From Antitrichia curtipendula (taxonomy: Eukaryota > Streptophyta > Bryopsida > Hypnales > Leucodontaceae): a stretch of 64,000 nt of DNA. The stretch's first letter is position 1. Each line of letters begins with the position of its first letter. The DNA is taken from positions 22,896,696-22,960,695 of the forward strand of contig OX579638.1 of NCBI GenBank assembly GCA_951230915.1, given 5' to 3'. The translations under genes were made by a program, and so were the position numbers. The notes beneath the pieces are model-generated. The model did not search any database and was not told the DNA's origin. It was given only the letters and a program-made list of their open reading frames with translations. Positions 33,994-44,800 of this stretch are shown here, one piece after another.

Positions 33994-34251
33994 AGTGTTT
34001 TTAAAGTGCTCGAGCTCTAAAATCACCCACCTCCTCAAATCGCACCAGAAGGGCAAAACCATTCAGTTCATGGAGTTCCATGGTTTGGCGCCAACTCTCG
34101 AGGTTTTCAAAAACTATTCAAACTCTCGACCCGTCAGCAGGCCACCCGCGAGAACGAAGTTTCCCGCGATTTCTGCTCGGGGAATCTCCATCGTCGATAC
34201 AAATCCAACGGCTCTAACAGTCGATCCAAGCCTCCTCAGCAGAGCGCTCTG

Positions 34252-34283
34252 ATTGGTCAATACATAGCCAATGAGTATATAAA
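34252..34283 (+). promoter_or_regulatory. Histone H2B core promoter: CCAAT boxes and TATA box
   Basis: ATTGG at 34252-34256 (CCAAT on the other strand), CCAAT at 34268-34272 and TATATAAA at 34276-34283 lie about 130-160 bp before the H2B start codon. Two CCAAT boxes just upstream of a TATA box are common in replication-dependent histone promoters. Transcription probably starts near 34310. Confidence 0.7.
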
Positions 34284-34413
34284 CTAAGCACTGCTTCAGA
34301 TTTGTCAGCTTGATTACTGGTGCGCTTTCTCTCCTTTTCGCGGTTGCCATTTCTGATTAGGGTTTTGCGATCTTCGTTCCTCGTTTGCCTGCTTGTTCCG
34401 GGAATTGTTCGGG

Positions 34414-34971
34414 ATGGCGCCCAAGAGCGATGAGCAGAAAGCTGGGAAGAGCAAGGCTGAGAAGAAACCCGTGAAGAAGGCCGAGAAGAAGATCAAGAGC
34501 GACACCAAGATCGATGGCGCCAAGAGGAAGAAGTCGAAGAAGAGCGTGGAGACTTACAAGATTTACATCTACAAGGTGTTGAAGCAGGTAATTGTCTTGC
34601 GGTTGATCTCCTCTTTCCAATTGAATGTTCCTTATGCCTCTCTGTTGTAATGGTTCCTGAAGGTTAAATTGGATTAGGGTTTTGCGTTGTAAGGCTTCTT
34701 CGAATTCTGGCTTATTTGGACCTCCTCGTGTTCGCAGGTGCACCCTGACACCGGTATTTCGTCTAAGGCGATGGGAATCATGAACTCCTTCATCAACGAC
34801 ATTTTCGAGAAGCTCGCACAGGAGGCCGCTAGACTTGCCCGCTACAACAAGAAGCCAACTATCACGTCTCGTGAGATCCAGACTGCAGTGCGTTTGATCT
34901 TGCCCGGGGAGTTAGCTAAGCACGCTGTCTCGGAGGGAACCAAGGCTGTTACCAAGTTTACCAGTGCTTAG
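34414..34971 (+). CDS. Histone H2B, two exons
   Basis: Exon 1 (34414-34587) encodes 58 residues and exon 2 (34738-34971) 77 residues, giving 135. The intron is 34588-34737 (150 bp, GTAATT...TTCGCAG, phase 0), between YKVLKQ and VHPDTG. The N-terminal tail is Lys/Ala-rich ([18 protein letters not shown]). The histone fold begins near [13 protein letters not shown] and contains the conserved blocks [28 protein letters not shown] and [18 protein letters not shown]. The end [12 protein letters not shown] holds the lysine (131) equivalent to the monoubiquitination site of plant and animal H2B. H2B pairs with H2A in the nucleosome core. The product looks intact and the promoter carries CCAAT and TATA boxes. 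The intron is the odd point, since flowering-plant H2B genes are generally intronless. The splice is supported by the unbroken family alignment. Confidence 0.97.
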
Positions 34972-35751
34972 ATGCTCTGAGCAGTAGCCTGTTGATCTGC
35001 TTAGTCACACTTTTCGGAATGCCACTTCCCAGTTATGCCTCCGTCCAGTTTTTTGTAGTTCAGAGAGGTGTTATTTAATGCGGAGGGTAAAATTTTAACC
35101 TATGTAAATACTTCTTTTGTAAAATGACATTATTCCTCGACGATGTTCTATACCTTGTACCATAGCTCTGCCCCTTGCTTGCCAATCAAGGCTTTGTCGG
35201 TGCCTTCCGTTCATCTCGTTTTGGTGCTCCAATTGTGAAACTAGATTACATTGAGTGTTCGGTTTGCAGTAGATAGGGTTGACGCTGAGTTCTAATTGAT
35301 AACTAGTAGTCTCTGGGATCCGGCTATTTGGATTGGGATATGCCCTTGAACCTCGTGCTAAATGACGGTGCAATTTCTCAGTAGCAAGTCGATGCAGTCA
35401 TGAGGCTTGTCTTAGTGGGACGCCAGGGTGTATTGTCACGGTTGAATATGGTATATCGGTGTACAGGTACCAGATTAAAGCGAATTGGGCATTTGAACAA
35501 GCCAATTTGTTCCAGATCCTTGAAATCCTTTTCTTGCAGTACCGGAGTGCACTGTTGGGGAACGTTCTCGAAAATGGAGGAAGCATGTGCATGGTCTATT
35601 GAATGATCGGAAATGGACATGTACTTAACGTTGACAATATCTATCTGGTATTCACTTTTCATGTTTATGGGCATATCGCATGTAGTTGAGGAACGGAGGT
35701 TGTGGTTGGCGGCTTGAATGTGGTGTATATACCACCGGAACCCTTGGCATA
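34972..35751. other. H2B 3' region and flank; no further gene
   Basis: The first 100-200 bp are probably the 3' untranslated part of H2B. Short frames on both strands from 35095 to 35674 have no motifs. Confidence 0.5.
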
Positions 35752-35755
35752 TTAA

Positions 35756-36343
35756 CCCCTAAAGCCCCGAGGCCGAGGGTGTTTTGTGCCCAAAACCACT
35801 CAAAACTACCACTTCTGCTGTATTCACTTAAGGAAATCAATTTTTTTTTGTTTTTTTCTGGAATTTAACCGTACGATCTTGTACTTAACTAGTCTGAGAT
35901 CATGTAGTAAAAATTTCATCAAATTTCACCGTACGGATTGGAAGATATTAGCATTCAAAGTTGAACAAAAAGTTTTTTTCAAGAAGATGCTTAAATTGCC
36001 CGAAAAACGAAGATTGTCTATAACTTTCTCATCCCTAGTCCAAATAGAATGATTCAAAGCTTGACGTATAGGTAAAAACATGATCTTTTAGGAGAAAAAT
36101 TCAAATATTTTTTTTTTGACTTTTTATAATTTTTTTTGGGCTGCCCGAGAAGCTTTATTTCTTGCTCATTGTGCCATAACTTTTTCATCCGGCATCCGAT
36201 TGAAACAAAAATTATATAACCACAAAGCTCTTGCAAAGCTACACAACCTCAAAAAATCTCAAAAAAATTCACTTCAAGTTGAGACAATAGAAACCTACCC
36301 GGACCCAAATTGTCCCCTGAGGGAACAAGCGGGGCTTTAGGGA
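35756..36343. mobile_element. TTAA-family element, 588-bp copy
   Basis: It begins TTAA-CCCCTAAAGCCCCGAGG (TTAA at 35752-35755) and ends GCTTTAGGGA-TTAA (36344-36347). It is about 90% identical along most of its length to 47074-47645, in the same orientation. It lies about 780 bp after the H2B stop codon. It has no coding sequence. Confidence 0.8.
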
Positions 36344-36359
36344 TTAATCACTACGAAGA

Positions 36360-36426
36360 CAGTTCATTGTCCTTTTACTGAAGATACGTACAATAGTTCA
36401 CTTTCCTTCTTCTGAAGATAGGTACA
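36360..36426. repeat. Two 33-bp diverged direct repeats
   Basis: AGTTCA-TGTCCTTTTACTGAAGATACGTAC and its neighbour (AGTTCACTTTCCTTCTTCTG...) repeat once. Confidence 0.5.
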
Positions 36427-36543
36427 GTAGCCCTTAGATTTATCTGCTTACTCATCTTGTCACTTGGAAATTGAAATTGAAAGGACGTGCCATCCTGATT
36501 TGCTATCTGAATATTTTGGAGCCAACTTCAAGATGGGGACATA

Positions 36544-36608
36544 TTTTCCAAAGGTTTCACGTAGCAAACCGAAGTGGGATTATAATTTATTGAATAAAAT
36601 TGTGAATG
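36544..36608. repeat. 65-bp segment duplicated at 37313-37376
   Basis: TTTCCAAAGGTTTCACGTAG and the following 45 bases recur at 37313-37376 with few changes, on the two sides of the CACTA-like MITE. Confidence 0.7.
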
Positions 36609-36701
36609 ACGCGGACATATTTTCCAAAGTTTTTATTTCTTTCGAAACACATGGACTATTTCCATTGAAAGTTGAGGAAACAGTACAAGGAATAAAGGGA
36701 A

Positions 36702-37031
36702 CTACACTAAAAAGGGTATTTAGTGTTGGCAACACTATTTGCGAACCATGACACTAAATATCATTTATCCTACTAAAATAAGTAACATTAAATGTAATTC
36801 CTAACACTAAATATACTCTATGGTAGATCTGAAATCTGAGTTCTGAAATCTGAGATCTGAAATTTGAGTTCTGAAATCTAAAATCTGAGATCTGAAATCT
36901 GAGAAGGCAAAGGCGGTGCATTGAAGTTTAGCACTACACTAATCGTCCTAAAATTGACATTTAGTGTAGGGTCAAGTAGGATGGTAATTACACTAAATGT
37001 AATCCAACACTAAATACCCTTTTTAGTGTAG
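36702..37031. mobile_element. CACTA-like MITE, 330 bp
   Basis: The ends are perfect 28-bp inverted repeats beginning CTACACTAAAAAGGGTATTT. The CACTA core starts at 36705 and ends at 37028. Additional TTTAGTGT motifs inside (36719, 36970) act like subterminal repeats. The middle (36833-36903) is a tandem of ATCTGAAATCTGAG. CACTA elements normally make a 3-bp target duplication; here the three outer bases CTA/TAG are part of the inverted repeat, so it is unclear. No coding sequence. Confidence 0.75.
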
Positions 37032-37399
37032 TCCCTCCGGAATTTTCTTTCAGAATTTTTTCTTCTTTTGAAAATGAGACAGCAACGTGCACGTAAGACA
37101 CAAAACCTGCCAACAGGGGTGGTCAGGACGTAGTAGGCAGAGAACAAAGGATGGACGATCAATTGAAGCTCCCCATCCTGGGTAAAGCAAGCCTCCACTG
37201 CATCGACAATCTAGACCTCTCTGTAATGAACTTAGTTTGTAACCAGGTACTGTCAAACCTCGTAAGCAAGACGGGTTTTGTTAGGATATAGCTCACACAG
37301 TTTCTTGGTTACTTTCCAAAGGTTTCACGTAGCAAGCAAAGGTGGAATTTTAATTTATTAAATAAAATCGTAAATTCTGTGAATTTCTGAAGTGGTCTG

Positions 37400-40300
37400 C
37401 CCAGAAGTTTCAAAAAGGCATATATATATAGATGAATGACCTAAGAAACAACGGCTAGGGAGAATTGACCCATATATTGTCCTGAGAAAGGATAAATGTA
37501 AAAATTGTCCCCTATTTGGTGCCACTTAAATTTTGTATTTCTTCATGTCTTCTAGCTAATTTGGGGCCTATTGATTGCAAATATGAATTTAGAATTTGCT
37601 ATCTTTATCCTATGCAACAAAAAAACATTCCAATGTTTTCTGTAGGGATAAAACACGGGGCAATACAAGGGTAAATCCTCATTGGCCATAAACAACCCAT
37701 AATTGTATGGCCTATAAGAATTTATCAATAAAAAATCAATATGTTACTCCTTGTTGGCATTAATTTCTAGATGTCAAGAGTCTTCTGCAGAATTGATTAT
37801 TTGGAGCAAATCATTGTAAAGTACTATTTGGAAGCATATTTGGGAATTGATATCCAAATAAAAATTTTAGATTCTGAATTTAAGATTTCATCCATACAAA
37901 TAGATTCACCAATGCTATCACCAATATTTTTTTATAAATTTATTAAAAAAAATATTAAAATACCTTCAAAATTTGAATACAAGCAAAAAAATTATCATTT
38001 TTGGAATAAAACTTGTTGGAATGGATTTAAAAGGAGATTCTCTTGGCATGGTGATTTTTTTGAATTTTTTTGTTCTTTACATCTAAGACCTCATTTTTAC
38101 AATTTTGACTAGAAAAATATGTATTCTAGTAACACCAAATCCAACCAATAGATAGGACAAGAATTTGATAAAGTATCTCTACAAATTAGAATGACTTTCA
38201 TCCATGCAACAACAAGAAAGAAACAAGAATATAAATTTGTTCAGCATTCAAAATTTGGATGTTAAAGCACTTAAGGGTTAATGCAATTTTATTTGAGAAG
38301 AGTTTTTTAAATTTGTAAACTTCATTGAGTAAATATTATTGACTAAAATTTGACTTCATATTTTTGTCTTTCTTATAATTTATTCCAAAAACCTCTAAAA
38401 ATTCATGAAAAATACTATACAAATATTTTACGTATTTTCCAAATTTTCCAAATTTTTTGGAGATTTTTAGAATAAATGATAAGAAATGTAAAAATTTAGA
38501 GTCATATTTGAATAATATGAATCTAAATAATATTTCACTCAATAAAATTTAAAAATTCATAAAGTCTTATAAAAATTTTCTAAAAGGAATTTTCATTCTA
38601 CTTATAAATCTTTTAAAAAGTTACTTGTACTAAAAGTTGTTTTCACTAATGAGTATGATTAATTTATTAGAAAATAAAAAAGTATTTCAAAAATTAAAAT
38701 TTATAATTATATGCAATTGTGTTACTTGTATCAAAATATATCCAAATTTTGTTTAAAATCTCAAATCTCTCAATTAGCTTTGGCAATTTTTGTAAGTGTA
38801 TGAAACATTTCAAGAGACATTGTATATGAAGCAATGATACTTTAAGTTTTCATATCTTATTCATGTGGTGCTCAAATAATGTATGCTAAATTTTGCTGGA
38901 GTCTTCTTTCACTTCTTGATAATTTCAATTAAGAAAACTAATCGTAAATAGCTTATCTAATACAATATTTCAGTTGAAATTGCAAAGAGCTTCATTTTTT
39001 TTAGAAATATAAAAAAAATGTGATATGCATCAAAAAATAGGTTCTAGATGACATTTGAATATAAGGTAACTAATTCCACCTTGTTTCTAAAAACAACTCC
39101 TTTAGATTTGTGCTAAAATGTATATTTTTTATTTATGAGAGTTTAAGGTTGTTTTTAGATAGAACTATTTCTAATAGTTTTCATATTTCATTGTTTATTC
39201 ACTGGATGTCCAAAAAAGCATGCTAAGAGAATTTAAATTATTAAATCTTTTTTGACTTTTAACAAGGCCCAACAAACACTTAAGACAATTTAATAAAGGA
39301 CAACTAATCTCAAATGCTTATTCAAATTATTTGAGATGTAGTTATTTTATATTGCACAAATATAGTTTTGCATCATGCCTAAGGACAAGGATACATTTGC
39401 AAGAGTTAGTATGAAATTGGTTTATTTTGTGCATAAGCACATCTTTTCTTTTAAAAACCATAAAATTATAAAATCAATTAATATAGAATAGAAGGAATCC
39501 AAAATCAAGAGGGCAAAAGAAGTCACTTGCATTACTATAAATGAATCCAATCATTACAAATTATAATCTTAAGTTAGGATTTTTATTTTGAACAATTATC
39601 TTATATGGAAGAAAACTCAGAATGAAGTGAACCCAACTCCAAATCTACATTGTTATTAACATTATACTAAGTTGAGTTTGAGAATTCTTCCAAAATACAT
39701 TGTTGCTATACCAACTTTGCACTAGTAAAAACATGGTTGGTATAGACTAGGAAAATAACTCAAGAGAAGATCCACATGATGAATTTGACTATTGTTGGGT
39801 CTTCTTGTAGTCATTTTCCTAGCATGAATGAACCATATTTCTACTAGTATTGCAATCTCAACACTCTATTGATTTCTAAATTTTTTAATGATAAGATTTG
39901 TCTCTACATCCATCTATTTAAACTATGCAATTCTAAGTTTTGTTAGAAGGACAAAATGAATTCCCAATCCTAAACCACCTCTCAAACAAATTTGAAGTGC
40001 TAGAATTTTTTGGTTTTGATGCACATGATTTTGTCTGGGGAAAGGTATATCACTGATAAGAAGCAAACCGCTTAGAAAGATTAATTAAAGTGAAAATATA
40101 GACATCCAATCCCAAATTAATAAAAAAATTGACATTTTTGGGGGTATAATTTTTTTTGAATACTATAAAAAAATATTAAACTAAGTATATATTTTATAAT
40201 GTATAGAGAAAGCATATACATTAAACTCTACAATTCTTTGGCTATATTTTACCAAAAGACTCATAAATGACAGTTTCTAATTATGTAGACCAGAATTGAA

Positions 40301-42137
40301 AAGAAAAACTTATTTTCATATCCAACTATACAGAATCAAATTACAATATTGCACCTACGCTCTAATTTATTTTTGGCTAGTTTGAACTCATGGATTGAAA
40401 TATTATAACCTTAATTTCTTGACCTTGTCCAACAAGACCAACTCACTTTGATTGTTGATGGACTCAATTTTTTGCACTACTAGATCTTGGAAATTTATGA
40501 AATTCTATACATCGCCATATTCTATTTTTGTATACAAAGTTTGAAAGCAATTTGAAGTATACAATATACCTCTTTGTTTCTTTACCATGATTATGATGTC
40601 CCTAAAAGTAAGAGTATACAAGCCAATTTTGATATATTTTCCCTACTTCGTTTTTTGATGAATCCACAATTTGAACTACAATCATGAAGACGCTTGTTTC
40701 TTCTTTTTTGTAGAAATTTTTATTTCTATAAAAATAAAAATCTTTCTAAAATAGGCTAAAAGAAGAATCCATTCATTGAACCCTTGGAGCTCTATTTATT
40801 AAATTGGGCAACTTCACTTCGTCTCCTCTAATCTATTGCTTTGTCTCCAATTTTGAAACCCCCTTCCCAACATTGTAAATAGGATCTTCCCAACCTTAGT
40901 CAATGGAAATAAAAGCTGACCAAGCTAACCATAAATTTGTAGATTGTAGAGATTTTTTTTTAATTTTAAGTTTTCAAATACTAGGTAATGGAAACTTCTA
41001 CCCCCTTCACCAATAATGCTAGCATGCGAGTATGGAAATGCAAGAGTATGAGCCTTGAGTATATGTACAAGTAGATATCCTACAACCATTAAAGGTGCTT
41101 ATATAACATACACACCTATTATATAGGTATCTATGACATAGCTATTTTATAATCATGGAAAGTTTTTATAATATAGACACCTATAATATAGGTGTATAGT
41201 CTTCAAGGCTCATGTGCTCATGATCTTAGGCTCACATAATAGCATTGTTCCCCCAGTCACACAAAACTCAAAAAAAAAATGTTGAAAGATGACTTTGCAA
41301 TACCATGCCCAAACTTTTTTAAAGCTCCATGAGAACTTATTGTCTTTTGAGGGTTAAGCAAATCAATAGCTCAATGTTAAGGTAAATAAATTAATCAACA
41401 ACATATCTTTGTGGACATCCTTTAAGCATTGTGGATCAACTTTGAATTTGATCAATTAAAAAAATATAGGAAGTCAAGTTAACTAAGCAAAATATAAGAT
41501 CAAAGTTAAAAAAGAAGAGTATGGAATGGTACTCAATCTACCAAATCTAAACTTTGCTCATTAATTTGATTCAAACTATGAAAACTTTTTAAATATTCTT
41601 GATTGAAGATTTGTGAAAAAATTTAATACGTACAAATGAGGTTTGTAATTGACAACCTATTACTTCTATTTTTATTATAAAAAAATTCAACTTGTCCTTT
41701 ACTTCACATCATCTGCTTTTTTTCAAGAATTTATTAAAGACAATGAACTTCACCACTAACACTAATAATGATATTTAGTGTTCCTTACATTGGTTTGTTT
41801 TACAAAACTATAAATTTTACTACTTGATGGATACTTATACTAGGACTATAGATATAATTACTAATCATCAACACCAAAAACTTTGAAATCATTTTGAAAT
41901 CAATTGTAGTATGTAACATTTGATATTGGACACTAAAAAATCCCTTAGCACACCAACATCCAATTTATGAGTGATGAACAAATTGCAACTATCACCAAAG
42001 ATATAAGGTCCACTGTTATCATCCATCATTTTTTTGTGTACGTTGCTGTGTGGGTTTCCTATCATTCCGTCTCCACGTAACTTTGTATAAGGCAATGAAT
42101 ATTTTTGGAAAATAGCTTTTGTTGACAAATATCAAGT
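37400..42137. other. No gene; 4.7 kb of very AT-rich DNA
   Basis: There is no protein-like frame with a recognisable motif. The 113-codon frame at 37771-38112 is rich in Phe, Ile and Lys as expected from AT-rich chance DNA. ATAGACACCTATAATATAGG-type phrases repeat at 41115-41195. Confidence 0.5.
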
Positions 42138-42140
42138 TTA

Positions 42141-42437
42141 AGGTAGGAGGTCCATAGAGCGTCCATTTAAGAGTTGAAACTTCTTGAAATATTTTTCATT
42201 ATATTTTTCTTTAAAAACAAATAGAATTGGTATCTAACCCAAACCAAATCATGTTTTTTTGGAGCTTTGCAGAATTAAGTATGAATTTTTGAAGGTGAAA
42301 TGCAGTGGGCTCTAAAATTGCCCATCTCCTGAAATGTAAACTCTTTGTACATTGTTGGTACAATGAAAAAAACCCATTGACAAATAGTGTACATTTGAGG
42401 AGGTTTTCAAGCCCAAGCGCTTTACGGACCTCCTACT
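42141..42437. mobile_element. Tourist/PIF-like MITE, 297 bp
   Basis: The left end AGGTAGGAGGTCCATAGAGC and the right end (complement AAGTAGGAGGTCCGTAAAGC) are inverted over about 21 bases. TTA flanks both sides (42138-42140 and 42438-42440), which fits the 3-bp TTA/TAA target of PIF/Harbinger elements. No coding sequence. Confidence 0.65.
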
Positions 42438-42611
42438 TTATTTGAAAATTTTGATGTGCCTAATTTGAAGTGTAATGAGAAAATTAATGAAAGAAAGAGT
42501 AACAATTTTTGTGAGGGCAAAGTAAAGACGTGGCCCAAGAAAGGGTGGCCCAAGAATTACTCCATCTTTATTAGTAGGCAAAGGACGTGTAAGGCACAAT
42601 TGATCTCATGT

Positions 42612-43070
42612 GGTTAGATGACCCATAGTGGACACCTAGGAAATGACTCCTTTATGGATTTTTTTAGTTTGTGAGATTTTGGCTTTAATGCATGTCTTAA
42701 ATGATAGCAATGGAGTGGTTAGTGACTTCATTAGGCACTTCCAACTTTTCAGTGTAAATTCATTATGATAATTGACTTTTTAGGCCTTCCATGTTAGAAA
42801 ATACTATGATTATTTTAGGTGAGCAAAATGAGCACAATGAATTCAAATTTTGTTGATTTTAAGGTAGTATACAGACTCTTTCGGGTCATGATGCATTGAA
42901 CACTTCAAAAATTCATAGCAAATTCATACTTTGTCAAAAAAAACCCATAATTTCAACTGCTCTCACTATTTCTCACACTTGTACTACTATGGGAAAAAAA
43001 TGAAAAATTTCAACAACCACATGAGGTCAAACTCCTAATTCTAACCACAATGGGTTGTTTTACCTTGGTA
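42612..43070. repeat. Dispersed repeat, copy 1 (second at 60966-61400)
   Basis: The block from GGTTAGATGACCCATAGTGG to about GGTTGTTTTACCTTGGTAC matches 60966-61400 in the same orientation with internal indels. Shared strings include GTGGACACCT, AGTGACTTCATTAG and AATTCTAACCACAATGGG. It is non-coding and of unknown class. Confidence 0.7.
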
Positions 43071-43653
43071 CAAATGCTTAGCTATAGAATACTTTTGTAC
43101 ACCTTTGATTTTGGGTTAGAAATATAGCACGCGCACATTCAGTCATTGGATTTTTGAAATCCAATGTGTTGAACCAGCAATTTCAGGTGTTAAAATTGTG
43201 TATCGCAAGCACGTGATGGTGCACCATTTGCCCTTGCACATTTGTGTCGAGCATGTGATTCGAGGGTTTAGGGATTTACTCGACAGAAACATCTGCAAAG
43301 TTGCATCAACTCCAAAGTTTTTGTCTCTCTGACTCCCAGACATTGATAAGGTTCTAACAAATTTTGTAACAAAGACGGAAAGGAAAAGTGCAGGTTTTAA
43401 GAAAATTATTTTTTAGGTTGGTTTGGGATGGGATCGACTTAATCTAGATAATCTTAAGTTATGATTCGTTCAGACCTGTGGCATAACTTAACATTCAGTA
43501 GTCATCACAAAGGCTACATGTTCCTCTCCAAAGTCTTCATCCAAAAAACTCATCCATGGAGAAAAAAATAAATGTCAACACTGATGTCATTTCACCATCT
43601 ACCATTACAAGAAATTATAATGTCAAAATGAAGAGAATACTTCAATACAATTG

Positions 43654-43687
43654 AGGGAGGGGAGGGGAGGGGAGGGGAGGGGAGGGT
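43654..43687 (+). repeat. (AGGGG)n microsatellite, potential G-quadruplex
   Basis: Six to seven GGGGA units in a row can form a four-stranded G structure on the plus strand. It is isolated and not next to a gene. Confidence 0.85.
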
Positions 43688-43779
43688 GGCGACGTCCTTT
43701 TATTAGGAAATTCATTTTCCATTATGTATTCTCCAAGGGTATGGGATAATGTGAAGATGAGAGCTTGACCGCTCATTGT

Positions 43780-43975
43780 CAAAACTTAGGAATTATGTTC
43801 AAAAATTTCAAAAAACTTTGTATTAAGAAAAGTAAAAAAATGAAGCTAAATTTCACATCCCAAAATAATTTTGATAATTCAAGTCTCCAATCAAAAGTTA
43901 TGGGCAAATATTAGAGAGGAGGTTTGAAAATCTCTAAAAAATTGTCCCTTCCAACCCCTCTTTGTAATTTCAGTT
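43780..43975. repeat. Half copy of the 15188-15520 MITE family
   Basis: The strings AACTTTGTATT, TCTCCAATCAAAAGTTATGG and AGAGAGGAGGTTTGAAA match the arms of the palindrome family, with the loop and part of the second arm at 43940-43975. Confidence 0.5.
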
Positions 43976-44598
43976 TCATATGGGATATGCAATCAATATG
44001 GGATATTGCCGTATTGCCGTATTCATCTTTTGTATCCGTACCCATATTCATAGTTGTAACCATATCCTAGATTGACAACTTGGATCAACGGTGTCCATTT
44101 TATTTTCAGCATTATGATTGACGGCAGGAAAAAGGGCAATTTTTTTTTATAAATTTGATCTGATGGTGGGGATTTTCCAATCCAAGGGCGGGGGAACCTT
44201 GGGGTTGGGCCACATCTTTTCACTAGATAGTAGTGAATGCTTGTACTCCTTGTTTTTGCACTTTAGAAGATATTTGTATAGTGTCAATTCTTGAGTGAGT
44301 GATTGTTTCTAGGATAAAAGGATATGCTTGTCTATAACTATTTTAGCGTTTAGGGTTGCCAAACAAAAATTACACAATATATATTGACTCACCTAAATTT
44401 TTTAGATTGATATTGGTGACTACCCTTGAGGTTCATAATAATTTAAAAGACCCTCCCGCCCCACAAAATAAATAAAAAATCACATTCATGTTATAAGAAA
44501 AAATTACTTAGAAAGAGGTATACATCCAAATCACTAATACCTTGACACATAATTAGAAATGTTGGTTGCAATTCTAAAAATGTTCCTGTAAGTAAAAA

Positions 44599-44800
44599 TT
44601 AATTCCCAAGGCACAAACACCTTTTTGTGGCAAGATAGCAATTTTGGTCTCTCTACAAAAGGATATTTTTATTTTGTTTCCTTTGAAATTTTTGCGCAAT
44701 ATGTGCATGAGGAGTAGCTTTAATGCGTAACAATTTTCATAACTTTTGACTACATGGTTAAAAGTTATTGTATAATATGTAATTTTCTATGCTTGGCGGG
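44599..44800. mobile_element. Decayed left end of a TTAA-family element
   Basis: TTAATTCCCAAGGCACAAAC, followed by a TTGTGGCAAGATAGCAATTT segment and a GAGGAGTAGCTTTAA segment (about 44710), lines up with the A-type ends at 21560 and at 49032 (reverse). No matching right end was found. Confidence 0.45.

Noticed and set aside
33995..34350. Plus- and minus-strand frames just before H2B
   Set aside because: They cover the H2B promoter and leader; the TATA and CCAAT boxes lie inside them.
35095..35674. Overlapping minus-strand frames downstream of H2B as a possible gene
   Set aside because: No recognisable domain and they overlap the H2B 3' region; composition and overlap suggest chance.
37771..38112. 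113-codon open frame on the plus strand
   Set aside because: Phe/Ile/Lys-rich composition expected from AT-rich DNA; no motif and no neighbouring gene signals.
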